DNA of 64,000 nucleotides from Tessaracoccus rhinocerotis (GCF_007197885.1 NZ_VKKG01000007.1:62001-126000), one strand, 5' to 3'; shown: positions 51,095 to 60,329, counted from the first letter of the stretch. Made by a program: numbers and translations. The notes: generated by a model from the letters alone, not told the origin.

Positions 51095-53650
51095 GACACC
51101 ATCCGCCAGGCGGTGGTGCCCCGAGCCCAGGCGTTCCCGGTGGCCGGAGGGCAGGTTGACGCGTGCCTCGGCGCCCACTGGGACGTCGACCTCGATCTCG
51201 AACCCGTTCGGGCCCCGGGACCATCGGACCCGGACGGTGCCGTAAGTCGTCTCCACGGACGCTCGCGCCCAGGCCAGGTCCGGCACCTTCGGGGCGACCT
51301 CGAAGACCCGGTGTCCCGGTTCCAACGGGCGGATGCCAGCCACGTCCTGGAACAACCAGTCGTCGACCGTGCCCAGGAAGTAGTGGCCGCGGGATCGTGA
51401 CTCGAGGGCCCAGTGCTCCCAGGTGGTGGTGGCCCCGTTGGCGAGCCAGAATCCCCAGCTGGGGAAGGTGGTCTGCTGGGCCACCCGGAGTGCGGTCCCT
51501 GGGTGGCCGTGTCGGCTGAGCACCGGCAGCAGGTACTTCGTGCCCAGGGCGCCGGTGTTGAGGTGGTGGCCGCGGGCAGCGACGTCGGCCGCGACGGCGT
51601 CCGCAACCGCCTGCTGCACGCCGTCGGGCACGAGACCGAACGCCAGCGCGAGCACGTTGTGTGACTGGCGGAAACCCTCCTCGCCAACACCTCGCACCGT
51701 GAGGGTGTCGCTGTCCAGGAACGCGACCTGGAACGCTTCCCGAACCAGGGCTGCCAGGCTGCCCAGTTCCCGGGCCACCTCGTCGCGGCCGAGGTGCGCG
51801 GCGATTTCCGCCACAGTCGAGAGGATCGCGTGGAGGAACACAGTCGCGGGAACTCGGGGATCCTCAGGCGGGTTCCCGCCGCCGGGAGGGGTCTCGGGCG
51901 AGACCCAGTCCCCGAGTGTCGTGGTGGCGATGCCGTCGTCCGAACGGGTGAACTCCAGCCGCGCGTGCCGGACGAGCGTCTCGAAGTGGTCCTGCATGGT
52001 GCGCTCGTCGCCCGTGTAGAGGTAGAGCCACCAGGCGAGGAGCGGCATGGCGGCATTCCACGTGGGCGTCGGGCCCCAGTCGAACGACCAGCCACCGTGT
52101 GGTGCGATCACCTTCGGCAGGCCCGTCCCACGCGTGGTGGCGACGATGTCGGCCACCCACTTCGCCAGGAGCTCGTGCGCGTCGAAGTTCGTCAGCATGA
52201 GTTCGGCGGCCACCATGCCGTCCCCGGTCCAGCCGTTCTTCTCGAAGGTGGGGGTGTCGGTGGGTATCCCGTGCAGGTTGTTGAGGACCGTGTCGACAAT
52301 GATCCGGTGGATGTCCTCGAGGATCGGGCTGGAGCAGTGGAACTCACCTGTTCTCGCCACCGAGGTGTGCACGCACTCGGCCACGATGTCTGCGGCGGTG
52401 GGCGGCGTGCCCTCCGGCCACCCGGACAGCTCGACGTAGCGGAATCCGTAGTACGTGAACCTGGGAGCCCAGGACTGCCGCTCGGACGCGGGTGTGAATC
52501 TCACCTCGCACGTCTGGAACCGACCGTCGTAGTAGTCGTGGGGGTCGTCGTTGTCCGCGCTGCCGTCAGGTCGGAGCGTCTCCGCGTACGCCACCCGAAT
52601 CGTCGCGGCCGTCGAAGGCGGCGGGGAGAACCTCACCCAGCCGGCCACGACACGTGGGAACTCCACCAGGTACCGGCCCGGTGCCAGGCGAGTGACCGCG
52701 ACCGGATCCAGGACAGACGTGACCTCGATCGGTGGCTGGCGCTGGTGGACCAACCTGCCCCGGGGCCCCTCCACGGCGGCTGCATTCGAGCCTTGCGCGT
52801 CAGGGCGGCTGTGGGCCGCCGCGATGCTGAAGTCGAACGACTCACCCGCATAGAGATCGTCGAACTCGGTCCCCGAGTCCGCGACCAGCCAGTCCTCGTT
52901 CGTTCCGATGACGGTGCGGCCACCGTCGTCATGGCGCACCACCAGGAGCGCCCGGAGGCACGGCTCACCGTGCCAAGGCGCCCGCTCCCAGCCCCAGGTG
53001 TTTCGGTGGGGGATCCCGTAGAAGCCGCGTCCGAGTTCGGCCCGGATCGTGTTGCGGCCGGTGTGGAGGAGGTGTGCCACCTCGGTGGCGTCGTACTGCA
53101 CGACGGATTCGTAGTCTGTGAACCCCGGGGCGAGCACGCCACGGGCGGGGGATGTGCCGTTGATCCGGACGTCGGCCAGTCCTCCGGCGGCAACGAAGAG
53201 TTGTGCGCTCACGATCGGGCGGCCCAGATCGAACTCGGTCTGCAGCAGTGGGGCGGGAAGGTGCACGGGTGCGCCGTCGCGGTGGCGAGCGATCCATCGG
53301 GAGCCGCTCCAGTCCCTCTCGGTGAGGAGACCAGTTCGGAACGTCGACCAGGAACTGGTCGTGCCCGCGTTGGTATCGCAGACGAGGTCCCACCGGTACC
53401 GGGTGTTGGATTCGAGCGCCGGCCCTGCGTAGTCCACCCAGCGAGCATCGCGTGAGGTGATCCTCCCGCTGGCCCAGACCTCGTCGGCGACCGCTGTGAC
53501 GTCGCACACCCTCCGGACCCTGACCTGGAATGAGAGTTGTTGGACACCCGCAGCGTCCGAAGTCACGATCCACGAGAACCGCGGGCTGGCGACGTCGATG
53601 CCCACAGGCTCGTCCTTCGCCTCGACCCGCAACCTGCCGACCGCGACCAT
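51041..53650 (-). CDS. GH78-family alpha-L-rhamnosidase
   Basis: An 869-residue protein with GH78 architecture. N-terminal beta domains begin MVAVGRLRVEAKDEPVGID and PRFSWIV, a carbohydrate-binding domain follows (GFTDYESVVQYDATEV, GRGFYGIP), then the (alpha/alpha)6 barrel. Family motifs are visible: NNLHGIPTDTPTFEKNGWTGDGMV with the acidic residues of the active site, and TTTWEHWALESRSRGHYF with the second catalytic Glu. There is no signal peptide, so it acts on imported oligosaccharides. The ATG at 53650 follows a G-rich stretch. Its 3' end overlaps the isomerase gene. It is divergent from an IclR regulator, which may control it. Confidence 0.92.
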   Translation of the reverse strand: MVAVGRLRVEAKDEPVGIDVASPRFSWIVTSDAAGVQQLSFQVRVRRVCDVTAVADEVWASGRITSRDARWVDYAGPALESNTRYRWDLVCDTNAGTTSSWSTFRTGLLTERDWSGSRWIARHRDGAPVHLPAPLLQTEFDLGRPIVSAQLFVAAGGLADVRINGTSPARGVLAPGFTDYESVVQYDATEVAHLLHTGRNTIRAELGRGFYGIPHRNTWGWERAPWHGEPCLRALLVVRHDDGGRTVIGTNEDWLVADSGTEFDDLYAGESFDFSIAAAHSRPDAQGSNAAAVEGPRGRLVHQRQPPIEVTSVLDPVAVTRLAPGRYLVEFPRVVAGWVRFSPPPSTAATIRVAYAETLRPDGSADNDDPHDYYDGRFQTCEVRFTPASERQSWAPRFTYYGFRYVELSGWPEGTPPTAADIVAECVHTSVARTGEFHCSSPILEDIHRIIVDTVLNNLHGIPTDTPTFEKNGWTGDGMVAAELMLTNFDAHELLAKWVADIVATTRGTGLPKVIAPHGGWSFDWGPTPTWNAAMPLLAWWLYLYTGDERTMQDHFETLVRHARLEFTRSDDGIATTTLGDWVSPETPPGGGNPPEDPRVPATVFLHAILSTVAEIAAHLGRDEVARELGSLAALVREAFQVAFLDSDTLTVRGVGEEGFRQSHNVLALAFGLVPDGVQQAVADAVAADVAARGHHLNTGALGTKYLLPVLSRHGHPGTALRVAQQTTFPSWGFWLANGATTTWEHWALESRSRGHYFLGTVDDWLFQDVAGIRPLEPGHRVFEVAPKVPDLAWARASVETTYGTVRVRWSRGPNGFEIEVDVPVGAEARVNLPSGHRERLGSGHHRLADGVLVGRDDDGFDAEDVGDL

Positions 53651-53670
53651 GCGCCCCCCTGTGTGGGTTG

Positions 53671-53700
53671 TTGACAGCGGCTGGGCGCCGGTGCCATCGT
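53671..53700 (+). promoter_or_regulatory. Candidate promoter of the IclR gene (TTGACA box)
   Basis: A perfect TTGACA at 53671-53676 is followed at about 17 bases by CATCGT, a poor -10. It lies in the 100-bp gap between GH78 and IclR and would point toward the regulator. Confidence 0.35.
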
Positions 53701-53708
53701 GAACAATA

Positions 53709-53723
53709 CCGAACTCACTTCGG
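53709..53723. promoter_or_regulatory. Inverted repeat CCGAA-CTCAC-TTCGG, candidate IclR operator
   Basis: Five-base arms around a five-base spacer, in the gap between the divergent GH78 and IclR genes, just before the regulator start. The shape suits IclR proteins, but no second site was found to support it. Confidence 0.4.
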
Positions 53724-53750
53724 GAATGTCGAACGACCAGGAGTCCAGTG

Positions 53751-54542
53751 GTGTCCCAACCAGCAGATGCCGCCGATGTGAGGCGCAGTCCGATCCAGAG
53801 TATCGACCGAGCCACCGACCTGCTGGGCGTGATCGCCGCGGCTGGTCCGGCCGGGATCGCACTCACGCCGCTCGCGTCGGAGGTCGGCCTGCGCGGATCG
53901 ACGGCACGGACCCTTCTGAGCGCCCTCGTCATGAACGGGCTCGTCGGTCAGGTGGGGCAGGGGCGGCGCTACGTCCTCGGGCCCCGCCTGTTCGAACTCA
54001 ACCGTGTCCACCAGTTGCAGCACGACCTCGCCTCGGTGGCGGCTCCTGTGCTGCGAGGGCTGTGGGAGCGGACCGACGAGACAGTCCATCTCGCGACGCT
54101 CCAGAACGGCCGCAGGGCGGATCTCGCCGTCCTGGTCAGCCGCCAGCTCCTCGGTGTCAACCCGACCAACATGGGAGCGGTCGACGATCCGGTGGGTGCT
54201 CTCGGCAGGACCGCCGCTGGCAAGGTGCTGTTGGCGGGGCTGGACGCCGTCGAGCTGGGCCGTCTGTTCCCGGAGGAGGACGCGGGGGCGCTGGAGGCGG
54301 AGCTCTCCCTGGTCCGGGACGCGGGGCACGCGGTCAACGTGGAGGAGGAGGTGCGGGGGGTCTGCGGCGTTGCCGCGCCGGTGCTGGACCCGGGCGGGAC
54401 AGTGGTCGGGGCGGTGTGCATCGGTTACCCGTCGGCGCGGCGGAGCCCGAACCGGGAGAGAGAACTTGTGGCGGCCGTTGTTGCGGCCGCGGCCGAGGTG
54501 TCCGGCCTGATCGGCGGCGCACCGGGAGGCGACGATGCGTGA
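53751..54542 (+). CDS. IclR-family transcriptional regulator
   Basis: A 263-residue regulator. The winged helix is near residues 15-75 (RSPIQSIDRATDLLGVIAAA, LRGSTARTLLSALVMNGLV), and the C-terminal effector domain includes GRTAAGKVLLAGL and VCGVAAPVLDPGG. I chose the GTG at 53751, which has AGGAG seven bases upstream; the codon before it is also GTG. It overlaps the oxidoreductase gene by eight bases and lies divergent to GH78, so both are candidate targets. Confidence 0.92.
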   Translation: MSQPADAADVRRSPIQSIDRATDLLGVIAAAGPAGIALTPLASEVGLRGSTARTLLSALVMNGLVGQVGQGRRYVLGPRLFELNRVHQLQHDLASVAAPVLRGLWERTDETVHLATLQNGRRADLAVLVSRQLLGVNPTNMGAVDDPVGALGRTAAGKVLLAGLDAVELGRLFPEEDAGALEAELSLVRDAGHAVNVEEEVRGVCGVAAPVLDPGGTVVGAVCIGYPSARRSPNRERELVAAVVAAAAEVSGLIGGAPGGDDA

Positions 54543-55848
54543 GCAGGCTGTGGAGGACGTCGACGTCCTCGTCGTCGGAGGTGGTGCGGCGGGCACGTGT
54601 GCCGCCATCCAGTCGGCGGCCTCGGGGGCCGGCACGATGCTGGTCGAGAAGAACGGTGCGCTCGGCGGTACGACCACGGTGGCAGGTGTCGCCCTGCCCG
54701 GGCTCTTCCACGCCTGGGGCAGGCAGGTGATCGCCGGGATCGGTTGGGATCTCGTCTGCCGAGCGGTGGACCTGGCCGGAGCCCGGCTGCCGGACTTCAC
54801 CGACTGGCGCCAGCCCCACTACAGGCTCCAGGTCCCCGTCAGCGCCCCGCTGTACGCGGCAGTCCTGGACGAGGCAGTCCTGGGCGCAGGCGTCGACCTC
54901 AGGCTGCACACCATGGTCGGCGCCGTCGAGTCGGTCGCGGACGGCTGGTCGGTGACCCTGTGCGACAAGGAAGGGCTCCGCACCGTGCGTGCGCGTCGCA
55001 TCGTGGACTGCACCGGCGATGCAGACGTGGTGGCACTGGCGGGTCTGACCCGCCTCCGCAATCCCGCGCTCCAACCCGGCACGCTGATGGTGCGGCTCGG
55101 TGGTTACCGGATGGAGGACCTCGACGTCGCGGCACTCGACGAGGCACACCGCCGCGCGGTGGCGGCGGGGGACCTCCTGCCGGCGGACCTGTCCATGAGT
55201 GAGCGCCCCATGGCGCGGTTCCTCCGCAGCAGGGGGGAGAACACCATCCACGTGACCGACGTGGACGGGGGCACCAGCCGCACGCGGACCGCCGCAGAGG
55301 TGGCTGCAAGGCGGACGCTGCTGCGCATTCACCAGTTCCTGCGCCGGCAGCCTGGCCTGGAATCGGTGACGATCGACTCGTGGGCCGTCGAGTGTGGCAT
55401 CCGCGAGACCTTCACCATCGACGGTCTGGCCAGGATCACGGCCCAGGACTACGCGACGGGGAGGCACTGGGAGGACGCGGTCTGCAACAGCTTCTACCCG
55501 ATCGACGTCCACAGCCCCGACGGGGACGGCATCACGATCCGGCCACTGGAGTTCGGGACCGTGCCCACCATCCCCAGATCAGCCATGGTCCCGAAGGGGT
55601 CACGCCACATGATGGTGGCTGGGCGATCGGTGTCAGGGGACCAGGAGGCGAACTCTGCCTACCGGGTGCAGGCCTCCTGCATGGCGATGGGGCAGGCGGC
55701 CGGCGCCAATGCTGCGTTGGCGGCAGCCGCAGGCTGCGACATCACGGAGGTACCCGTTGTCGAGGTCCACCGAGAGGTGCGGGCCTTGGGTGCCATCGTC
55801 CCGGGCGGGACCGGACCCGTGGATGGTGAGGTCAGCGTCGGGCGGTGA
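54535..55848 (+). CDS. FAD-dependent oxidoreductase
   Basis: A 437-residue flavoprotein of the FAD_oxidored type. The dinucleotide-binding motif is VLVVGGGAAGTCAAIQSA at residues 11-28, with an acidic end of the strand in MLVEKNGALGG. A second FAD motif reads RIVDCTGDADVVALAG. The C-terminal part includes HMMVAGRSVSGDQEANSAYRVQ, typical of the group. Related proteins occur in polysaccharide clusters without known substrates; oxidation of a sugar is possible. It is coupled to the IclR regulator. Its last 17 bases overlap the convergent metallophosphoesterase gene. Confidence 0.85.
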   Translation: MREQAVEDVDVLVVGGGAAGTCAAIQSAASGAGTMLVEKNGALGGTTTVAGVALPGLFHAWGRQVIAGIGWDLVCRAVDLAGARLPDFTDWRQPHYRLQVPVSAPLYAAVLDEAVLGAGVDLRLHTMVGAVESVADGWSVTLCDKEGLRTVRARRIVDCTGDADVVALAGLTRLRNPALQPGTLMVRLGGYRMEDLDVAALDEAHRRAVAAGDLLPADLSMSERPMARFLRSRGENTIHVTDVDGGTSRTRTAAEVAARRTLLRIHQFLRRQPGLESVTIDSWAVECGIRETFTIDGLARITAQDYATGRHWEDAVCNSFYPIDVHSPDGDGITIRPLEFGTVPTIPRSAMVPKGSRHMMVAGRSVSGDQEANSAYRVQASCMAMGQAAGANAALAAAAGCDITEVPVVEVHREVRALGAIVPGGTGPVDGEVSVGR

Positions 55849-56731
55849 GCGTGAGCAGGGTCACCTCGGGTCGGCAGGCGAACCGGTACGGCGCGTACGG
55901 TGAGGTGCCGAGGCCTGCGGAGACATGCAGGCTGGCGGTCCGGCCGCCGGCGGTGTGGCGGCTGAGGCCCTTCACGCGGCCGGTGTCGAGGTCGCAGTTG
56001 GTCACCAGCGCACCGAGACCGGGCACGCAGACCTGTCCGCCGTGGGTGTGTCCGGCCATGATCAGGTCCATGCCGTCGGCGGTCATGGCGTCCAGCAGCC
56101 GCAGGTACGGGGCGTGGGTGACGCCGATGTTGAGGTCGGCGTCGGGATCGGCGGGCCCAGCCACCCTGGAGTAGTCGTCACGGTCGAGGTGGGCGTCGTC
56201 GGTGCCGCGGAACGCCACCCGGTAGCCCGCCACCTCGATGGTGGTGCGACGGTGCGTGAGGTCCTCCCAGCCGTGGCGCACCATCCGCTCCCGCAGGTGC
56301 TCGGTCGGGAGCCTGGTGGGTTCTGCCTGGACGTGGGAGCGGCCCTTGGCCAGGTAGAGCAAAGGGTTCTTGGGCTCGGGCGCGTAGTAGTCGTTGCTGC
56401 CGAACACGAACACCCCGGGCACGAACCGCAGCCGGTTCCAGGACGCCATCAGGGGGAAGATCGCGTCGGCCTCGGCGATGTTGTCGCCGGTGTTGACCAC
56501 GAGGTCCGGTTCCAGCGCGGACAACTTGCGGAGGAAGTCCAGCTTCAGGTGCTGCCGGGTGGTCAGGTGGATGTCGGAGACGTGCAGGATGCGCAGGTCC
56601 CGGCCCCCCGCAGGCAGGACCGGCAGGGTGGCGCGGCGGACCGTGAACATGGCGGACTCGGCCAGGCCCCAGGTGAAGCACCCTGCTGCGGCCGCGGCCA
56701 AGACTCCGACGCCCTTGGCGAGGCGCCCCAC
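55832..56731 (-). CDS. Membrane-anchored metallophosphoesterase
   Basis: A 299-residue phosphoesterase with an N-terminal hydrophobic stretch (VGVLAAAAAGCFTWGLA) then the calcineurin-like fold. Metal ligands are in HVSDIHL, VNTGDN, GSNDYY and AGHTHGGQ. The GTG at 56731 gives a normal N-terminus; longer versions would run into the PBP gene in a different frame. Its M. tuberculosis counterpart by position is Rv3683, next to ponA2. Confidence 0.9.
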   Translation of the reverse strand: MGRLAKGVGVLAAAAAGCFTWGLAESAMFTVRRATLPVLPAGGRDLRILHVSDIHLTTRQHLKLDFLRKLSALEPDLVVNTGDNIAEADAIFPLMASWNRLRFVPGVFVFGSNDYYAPEPKNPLLYLAKGRSHVQAEPTRLPTEHLRERMVRHGWEDLTHRRTTIEVAGYRVAFRGTDDAHLDRDDYSRVAGPADPDADLNIGVTHAPYLRLLDAMTADGMDLIMAGHTHGGQVCVPGLGALVTNCDLDTGRVKGLSRHTAGGRTASLHVSAGLGTSPYAPYRFACRPEVTLLTLTARR

Positions 56732-56732
56732 G

Positions 56733-59180
56733 TCAGTCGTCGCCCTCGTCGCCGGGGGGAGTGTTGCCGGGCGGGTTGCTGTTGCCCGGCGGGTTGCTGT
56801 TGCTCGGCGGCGCCTGGGGCGGTGTGGAGGCCGGCGGCGGGGCGGGCGGGTCCGGCTCGGGCTCCGGCTCCGGCTCCGGCTCCGGACCCGCGGAGACCCG
56901 CAGTGCGACGGTGGAGAACTTCGTCGCCTCGCCACGCGGCCATGTGCCCAGGAACGTGCCTTCGCGCCGGTCGCTGAAGACGCGGTGGCGCACCGTGTTG
57001 AAGCCGGCGGCCTCGACGGCGGCCTTCGCCTCGTTGTAGCCCATGCCGGAGGTGTCGGGGATCGGGACCTTCACGCCCTCGAGGATCTCCTTGGTCGGGT
57101 CGGTGAACGCCGTGGGGGCGGTGCCCGCGAGCGCGGAGCCCATGGCCGCCTTCCAGATGAGGCCGGCGTCGCCGCCGCCGCTGCCGGCCAGGCGGCCGCC
57201 GTTGGTGAGGGGGACCGACGTGATGCGCTTGTTGCTGCGGCCCTCCCAGTAGGGGGAGCCGTTGTCGGCGGCGATCATCGCCACGCCCGCCATGTCGGGG
57301 GTGTAGCCGGCGAACCAGACGGCCTCGGCGTCGTTGGTGGTTCCGGTCTTGCCGGCCTGCGGGCGGCCGTCTGACATCCGGGCGGGGCGACCGGTTCCGG
57401 AGGTCATGACCGACTCGAGGATGTAGGTGACGCCGTCGGCCACGGCAGGCTCGACGACCTGCTCGCAGTTGGCGCTCGGGACCTCGAGTTCGGTGCCGTC
57501 CTGGGTGGCGACGGACTGCAGGATGATCGGTTCGCAGTGGATGCCGCGGTTGGCGAACGTGGCGTAGGCCTCGGCCATCGACAGCGGCGTGATGTAGGCG
57601 GTACCGAGCGTGAACGACGGCGTGCCGCCGAAGTTCTCGACCAGTTCCAGGCCGCGGTCGGCCAGTTCGACGCCGACCCGGTCGGCGAGCTGCACGGTCG
57701 CGCAGACACCGACGTCGCGGATCAGCTGGACGAAGTAGGTGTTGACGGAGTCCTCGGCAGCCTTGACCATGTCGATGTTGCCGTAGCCGCGGTTGTAGTT
57801 CGCGGGACGCCAGGGCTCGCCGGAGAGCTTGACGTTGCCGTTGCACGTCTTCCAGGTCCAGTCGCCCGTGTCGATCCGCGCGGGGGCGTTGTACTCGTGG
57901 CTGGGCGTCATGCCGAGCTCCAGTGCGGCCGCCATCGTGAACGACTTGAACGTCGAGCCGGCCTGGAAGCCGTTGTAGCCGCCCATCTCCTCGCCGACCA
58001 TGTAGTTGTACCAGGTCTGACCGGGGTCGGTACCGCGATCGGGCCTGCTCTGCGCCATGGCCACGATCAGGCCGGTGCTGGGCTGCAGCAGGACGGTGCC
58101 GGCGATAAGGGGGTCCACCGCCGCCACCTGCTGGACGGCGGCCGCCTCGGCCGCGCGCTGCGAGTCGGGATCGATCAGGGTGTGGATGGTGAGGCCGCCG
58201 CGGTTGAGCATGTTCTCGCGCTGCTCGACGGACTCACCCAGGCTCGGCATCTTCCCGGACGTGACTAGCTCGTGGAACACGTAGTCACACAGGTGCGGGA
58301 ACTCGGAGCTGACGCAGCCGTTGGGGATGCGCTTGATCGTGGCCGGGTCGAACGCGACGGCCTTCGCGGCGTCGCGGTCCGCCTCGGAGATGATCCCCAG
58401 GTCCGCCATGCGGCTGAGCACGAAGTCGCGGCGCTCGATCGTGAGCTCGAGGTTGCGGGCGGGGTCGTACTGCACGGGGTTCTGCACGATGCCGGCGAGC
58501 ATCGCGGCCTCGGGCAGGGTCAGCTCTGCAGCCGTCTTGCCCCAGTAGGTGTGGGCCGCTGCCTCGACGCCGTAGGCGCCCGAACCGTAGTAGGCGATGT
58601 TCAGGTAGCCCTCGAGGATCTCGTCCTTGGTCATCCGCTCCTCGATGGCCATGGCATAGCGCATCTCGCGGATCTTGCGGTCGATGGTGGTCTCGGTCGC
58701 GGCCAGGATGGCCTCCTCGTCGCCCGCCTGGACGGCGGCCTCGACCTGCACCAGCTTCACGTACTGCTGGGTGAGGGTCGAGGCGCCCTGGGTGTCGCCG
58801 GAGGCGGTTCGGAAGAAGGCGCGGACGAGGCCCTGGAGGTCCAGGGCGCCGTGCTCGTAGAAGCGGTGGTCCTCGATGGCGATCTGCGCGTCCTGCATCA
58901 CGGGGGCGATCTTGTCCAGCGGGACGTAGATGCGGTTCTCGTCGTAGAAGGTTGCCAGCGTGGTGCCGTCGGCCATGAGGATCTTGGAGCGCTCGGACTG
59001 CGGCGGCGTCTCAAGCTCTGCCGGCAGGTACTGGAGGCTGTCGGCGGCCGCCCGGGTGGCGCCGCCCGCGAGTGCCGTGAGCGGCACCGCCAGTCCGGCG
59101 AGCAGGAGACCTGCAAGCACACTGACGGCGACGAACATGATCATCGCGTAGGCCTTCTGGCTCAACGAGGCAGACTTCAT
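56733..59180 (-). CDS. ponA: Bifunctional class A penicillin-binding protein with PASTA domain
   Basis: An 815-residue peptidoglycan synthase. Cytoplasmic N-terminus and one helix near residues 11-40, then the glycosyltransferase domain with AIEDHRFYEHGALDLQG and GASTLTQQYVK. The transpeptidase domain has the Ser motif GSTFKSF, the SVN motif and KTGTT. A single PASTA domain follows (VKVPIPDTSGMGYNEAKAAV), then an acidic Glu-Pro repeat and a Pro/Asn/Ser tail. The overall plan matches mycobacterial PonA2. The stop lies one base before the metallophosphoesterase start. The ATG at 59180 lacks a strong ribosome site. Confidence 0.94.
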   Translation of the reverse strand: MKSASLSQKAYAMIMFVAVSVLAGLLLAGLAVPLTALAGGATRAAADSLQYLPAELETPPQSERSKILMADGTTLATFYDENRIYVPLDKIAPVMQDAQIAIEDHRFYEHGALDLQGLVRAFFRTASGDTQGASTLTQQYVKLVQVEAAVQAGDEEAILAATETTIDRKIREMRYAMAIEERMTKDEILEGYLNIAYYGSGAYGVEAAAHTYWGKTAAELTLPEAAMLAGIVQNPVQYDPARNLELTIERRDFVLSRMADLGIISEADRDAAKAVAFDPATIKRIPNGCVSSEFPHLCDYVFHELVTSGKMPSLGESVEQRENMLNRGGLTIHTLIDPDSQRAAEAAAVQQVAAVDPLIAGTVLLQPSTGLIVAMAQSRPDRGTDPGQTWYNYMVGEEMGGYNGFQAGSTFKSFTMAAALELGMTPSHEYNAPARIDTGDWTWKTCNGNVKLSGEPWRPANYNRGYGNIDMVKAAEDSVNTYFVQLIRDVGVCATVQLADRVGVELADRGLELVENFGGTPSFTLGTAYITPLSMAEAYATFANRGIHCEPIILQSVATQDGTELEVPSANCEQVVEPAVADGVTYILESVMTSGTGRPARMSDGRPQAGKTGTTNDAEAVWFAGYTPDMAGVAMIAADNGSPYWEGRSNKRITSVPLTNGGRLAGSGGGDAGLIWKAAMGSALAGTAPTAFTDPTKEILEGVKVPIPDTSGMGYNEAKAAVEAAGFNTVRHRVFSDRREGTFLGTWPRGEATKFSTVALRVSAGPEPEPEPEPEPDPPAPPPASTPPQAPPSNSNPPGNSNPPGNTPPGDEGDD

Positions 59181-59296
59181 GGCGGCAATTCTACGCGACC
59201 ATCGCCGACGGGCCGCATCGTGGGCGGCGCGCCGGGGCCGTGCGTCGCCGCCAACTCTGCCCTGACCGGCGGTGAAGCTCAGGTTCAGCCCCCCTG

Positions 59297-59324
59297 TTGC
59301 ACTGGTACCGGAATGCGCTAGCGT
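59297..59324 (+). promoter_or_regulatory. Candidate promoter of the whiB-family gene
   Basis: TTGCAC at 59297-59302 and TAGCGT at 59319-59324 are 16 bases apart, about 42 bp before the whiB start. The -10 is a typical actinobacterial variant. Confidence 0.45.
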
Positions 59325-59365
59325 CATGGCATACGAAGAACCAATGCGCAAAGGAGGGCACGGGG

Positions 59366-59650
59366 ATGTCGTTGGCTGAGGTCAGTGAATGGACCCTGCA
59401 GGCTAAGTGCCGCGATATGGCGGATGCACTTTTCCCTGAGGGCAAGGACCAGAAACGAGCACGCACGGTTTGCATGGGGTGTCCCGTCAGGTCGGAGTGC
59501 CTCGCCGAGGCGTTGGACAATCGGATCGAGTGGGGGGTGTGGGGAGGGATGACCGAGCGCGAGCGCCGGCACCTGCTGCGCACCCGACCGGACATCCAGT
59601 CCTGGCGCGAGGTGCTCGTCGAGTTCGGCGAGAACGTGAAGGCGAGCTGA
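59366..59650 (+). CDS. WhiB-family iron-sulfur regulator
   Basis: A 94-residue protein with the four cluster-binding cysteines: one in QAKCRDM and three in VCMGCPVRSEC. The C-terminal GVWGGMTERERR motif follows and binds the sigma factor in known family members. AAGGAGGG precedes the ATG by seven bases. By position beside the PBP it corresponds to mycobacterial WhiB4 (Rv3681c), linked there to redox response, but the paralog assignment is from context only. Confidence 0.94.
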   Translation: MSLAEVSEWTLQAKCRDMADALFPEGKDQKRARTVCMGCPVRSECLAEALDNRIEWGVWGGMTERERRHLLRTRPDIQSWREVLVEFGENVKAS

Positions 59651-59705
59651 GTCTCACCCTTCGTTCCCGTTTGGCCGAAGGATTGGCCGGTGGCAGGCTG
59701 TAGCC

Positions 59706-59867
59706 ATGCAGAAATGGGAGTACTTCACCGCACCGATCCTGTCCCACGTGGCGCAGCAGATCCTGAACAACTTCGGCTCCGAGGGCTGGGAGCTCGTCCA
59801 GGTGGCGCCCGGACCCAACCCCGACACGCTGGTCGGGTACTTCAAGCGGCCCGTCCAGGAGGGGTGA
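59706..59867 (+). CDS. Small DUF4177-type protein
   Basis: A 53-residue protein (start ATG, MQKWEYFTAPILSHVAQQIL, then FGSEGWELVQVAPG and VGYFKRP). Its size and WEL-VQV pattern match the DUF4177 family. It lies directly upstream of the RidA gene, whose ATG follows its stop with no gap, so both are translated together. Function unknown. Similar small genes are found at this place in mycobacteria. Confidence 0.8.
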   Translation: MQKWEYFTAPILSHVAQQILNNFGSEGWELVQVAPGPNPDTLVGYFKRPVQEG

Positions 59868-60329
59868 ATGCTCTCCGCGTCCGAACAACTGGAGCGGCTC
59901 GGACTGACCCTCCCGGAGGTCGCCGCCCCGATCGCGTCGTACGTACCGGCGCGCATCGCCGCCGGTCTGGCCTACACGTCGGGGCAGCTTCCGCTGGTCG
60001 GTGGGCGCCTGCTCGCCACCGGACAGGTGGGTGACGAGGTCACCCTCGACGACGGCATCGCCGCGGCCGAAGCGGCCATGCTGAACGCACTCGCCGCCGT
60101 CGCCGACAAGCTGGGCGGCATCGACCAGGTCACGAGCATCCACCGCGTCGTGGTCTACGTCTCCAGTGCCCCCGGCTTCATAGACCAGGCCAAGGTCGCC
60201 AACGGTGCCTCGGACCTGCTCGTCGAGGTTTTCGGCCCCGGCCGCGGGTCCCACGTCCGCAGCGCCGTCGGCGTCGCCTCCCTGCCCCTCGACGCGCCCG
60301 TCGAGGTGGAACTGGTGGTCGAGCTGTAG
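59868..60329 (+). CDS. RidA-family protein
   Basis: A 153-residue trimeric enamine/imine deaminase family protein. The family's IRxR-type region is present in a variant form (SIHRVVVYVSSAPGF), with LAYTSGQLP near residue 35 and SAVGVASLPLDAPVEVE near the end. The conserved Arg of active RidA appears as VRSAVGV. It begins immediately after the small gene. Role in this operon is not known. Confidence 0.9.
   Translation: MLSASEQLERLGLTLPEVAAPIASYVPARIAAGLAYTSGQLPLVGGRLLATGQVGDEVTLDDGIAAAEAAMLNALAAVADKLGGIDQVTSIHRVVVYVSSAPGFIDQAKVANGASDLLVEVFGPGRGSHVRSAVGVASLPLDAPVEVELVVEL

Noticed and set aside
51794-53455. Plus-strand 553-codon frame opposite GH78
   Set aside because: Shadow of a recognised GH78 enzyme with no family motif.
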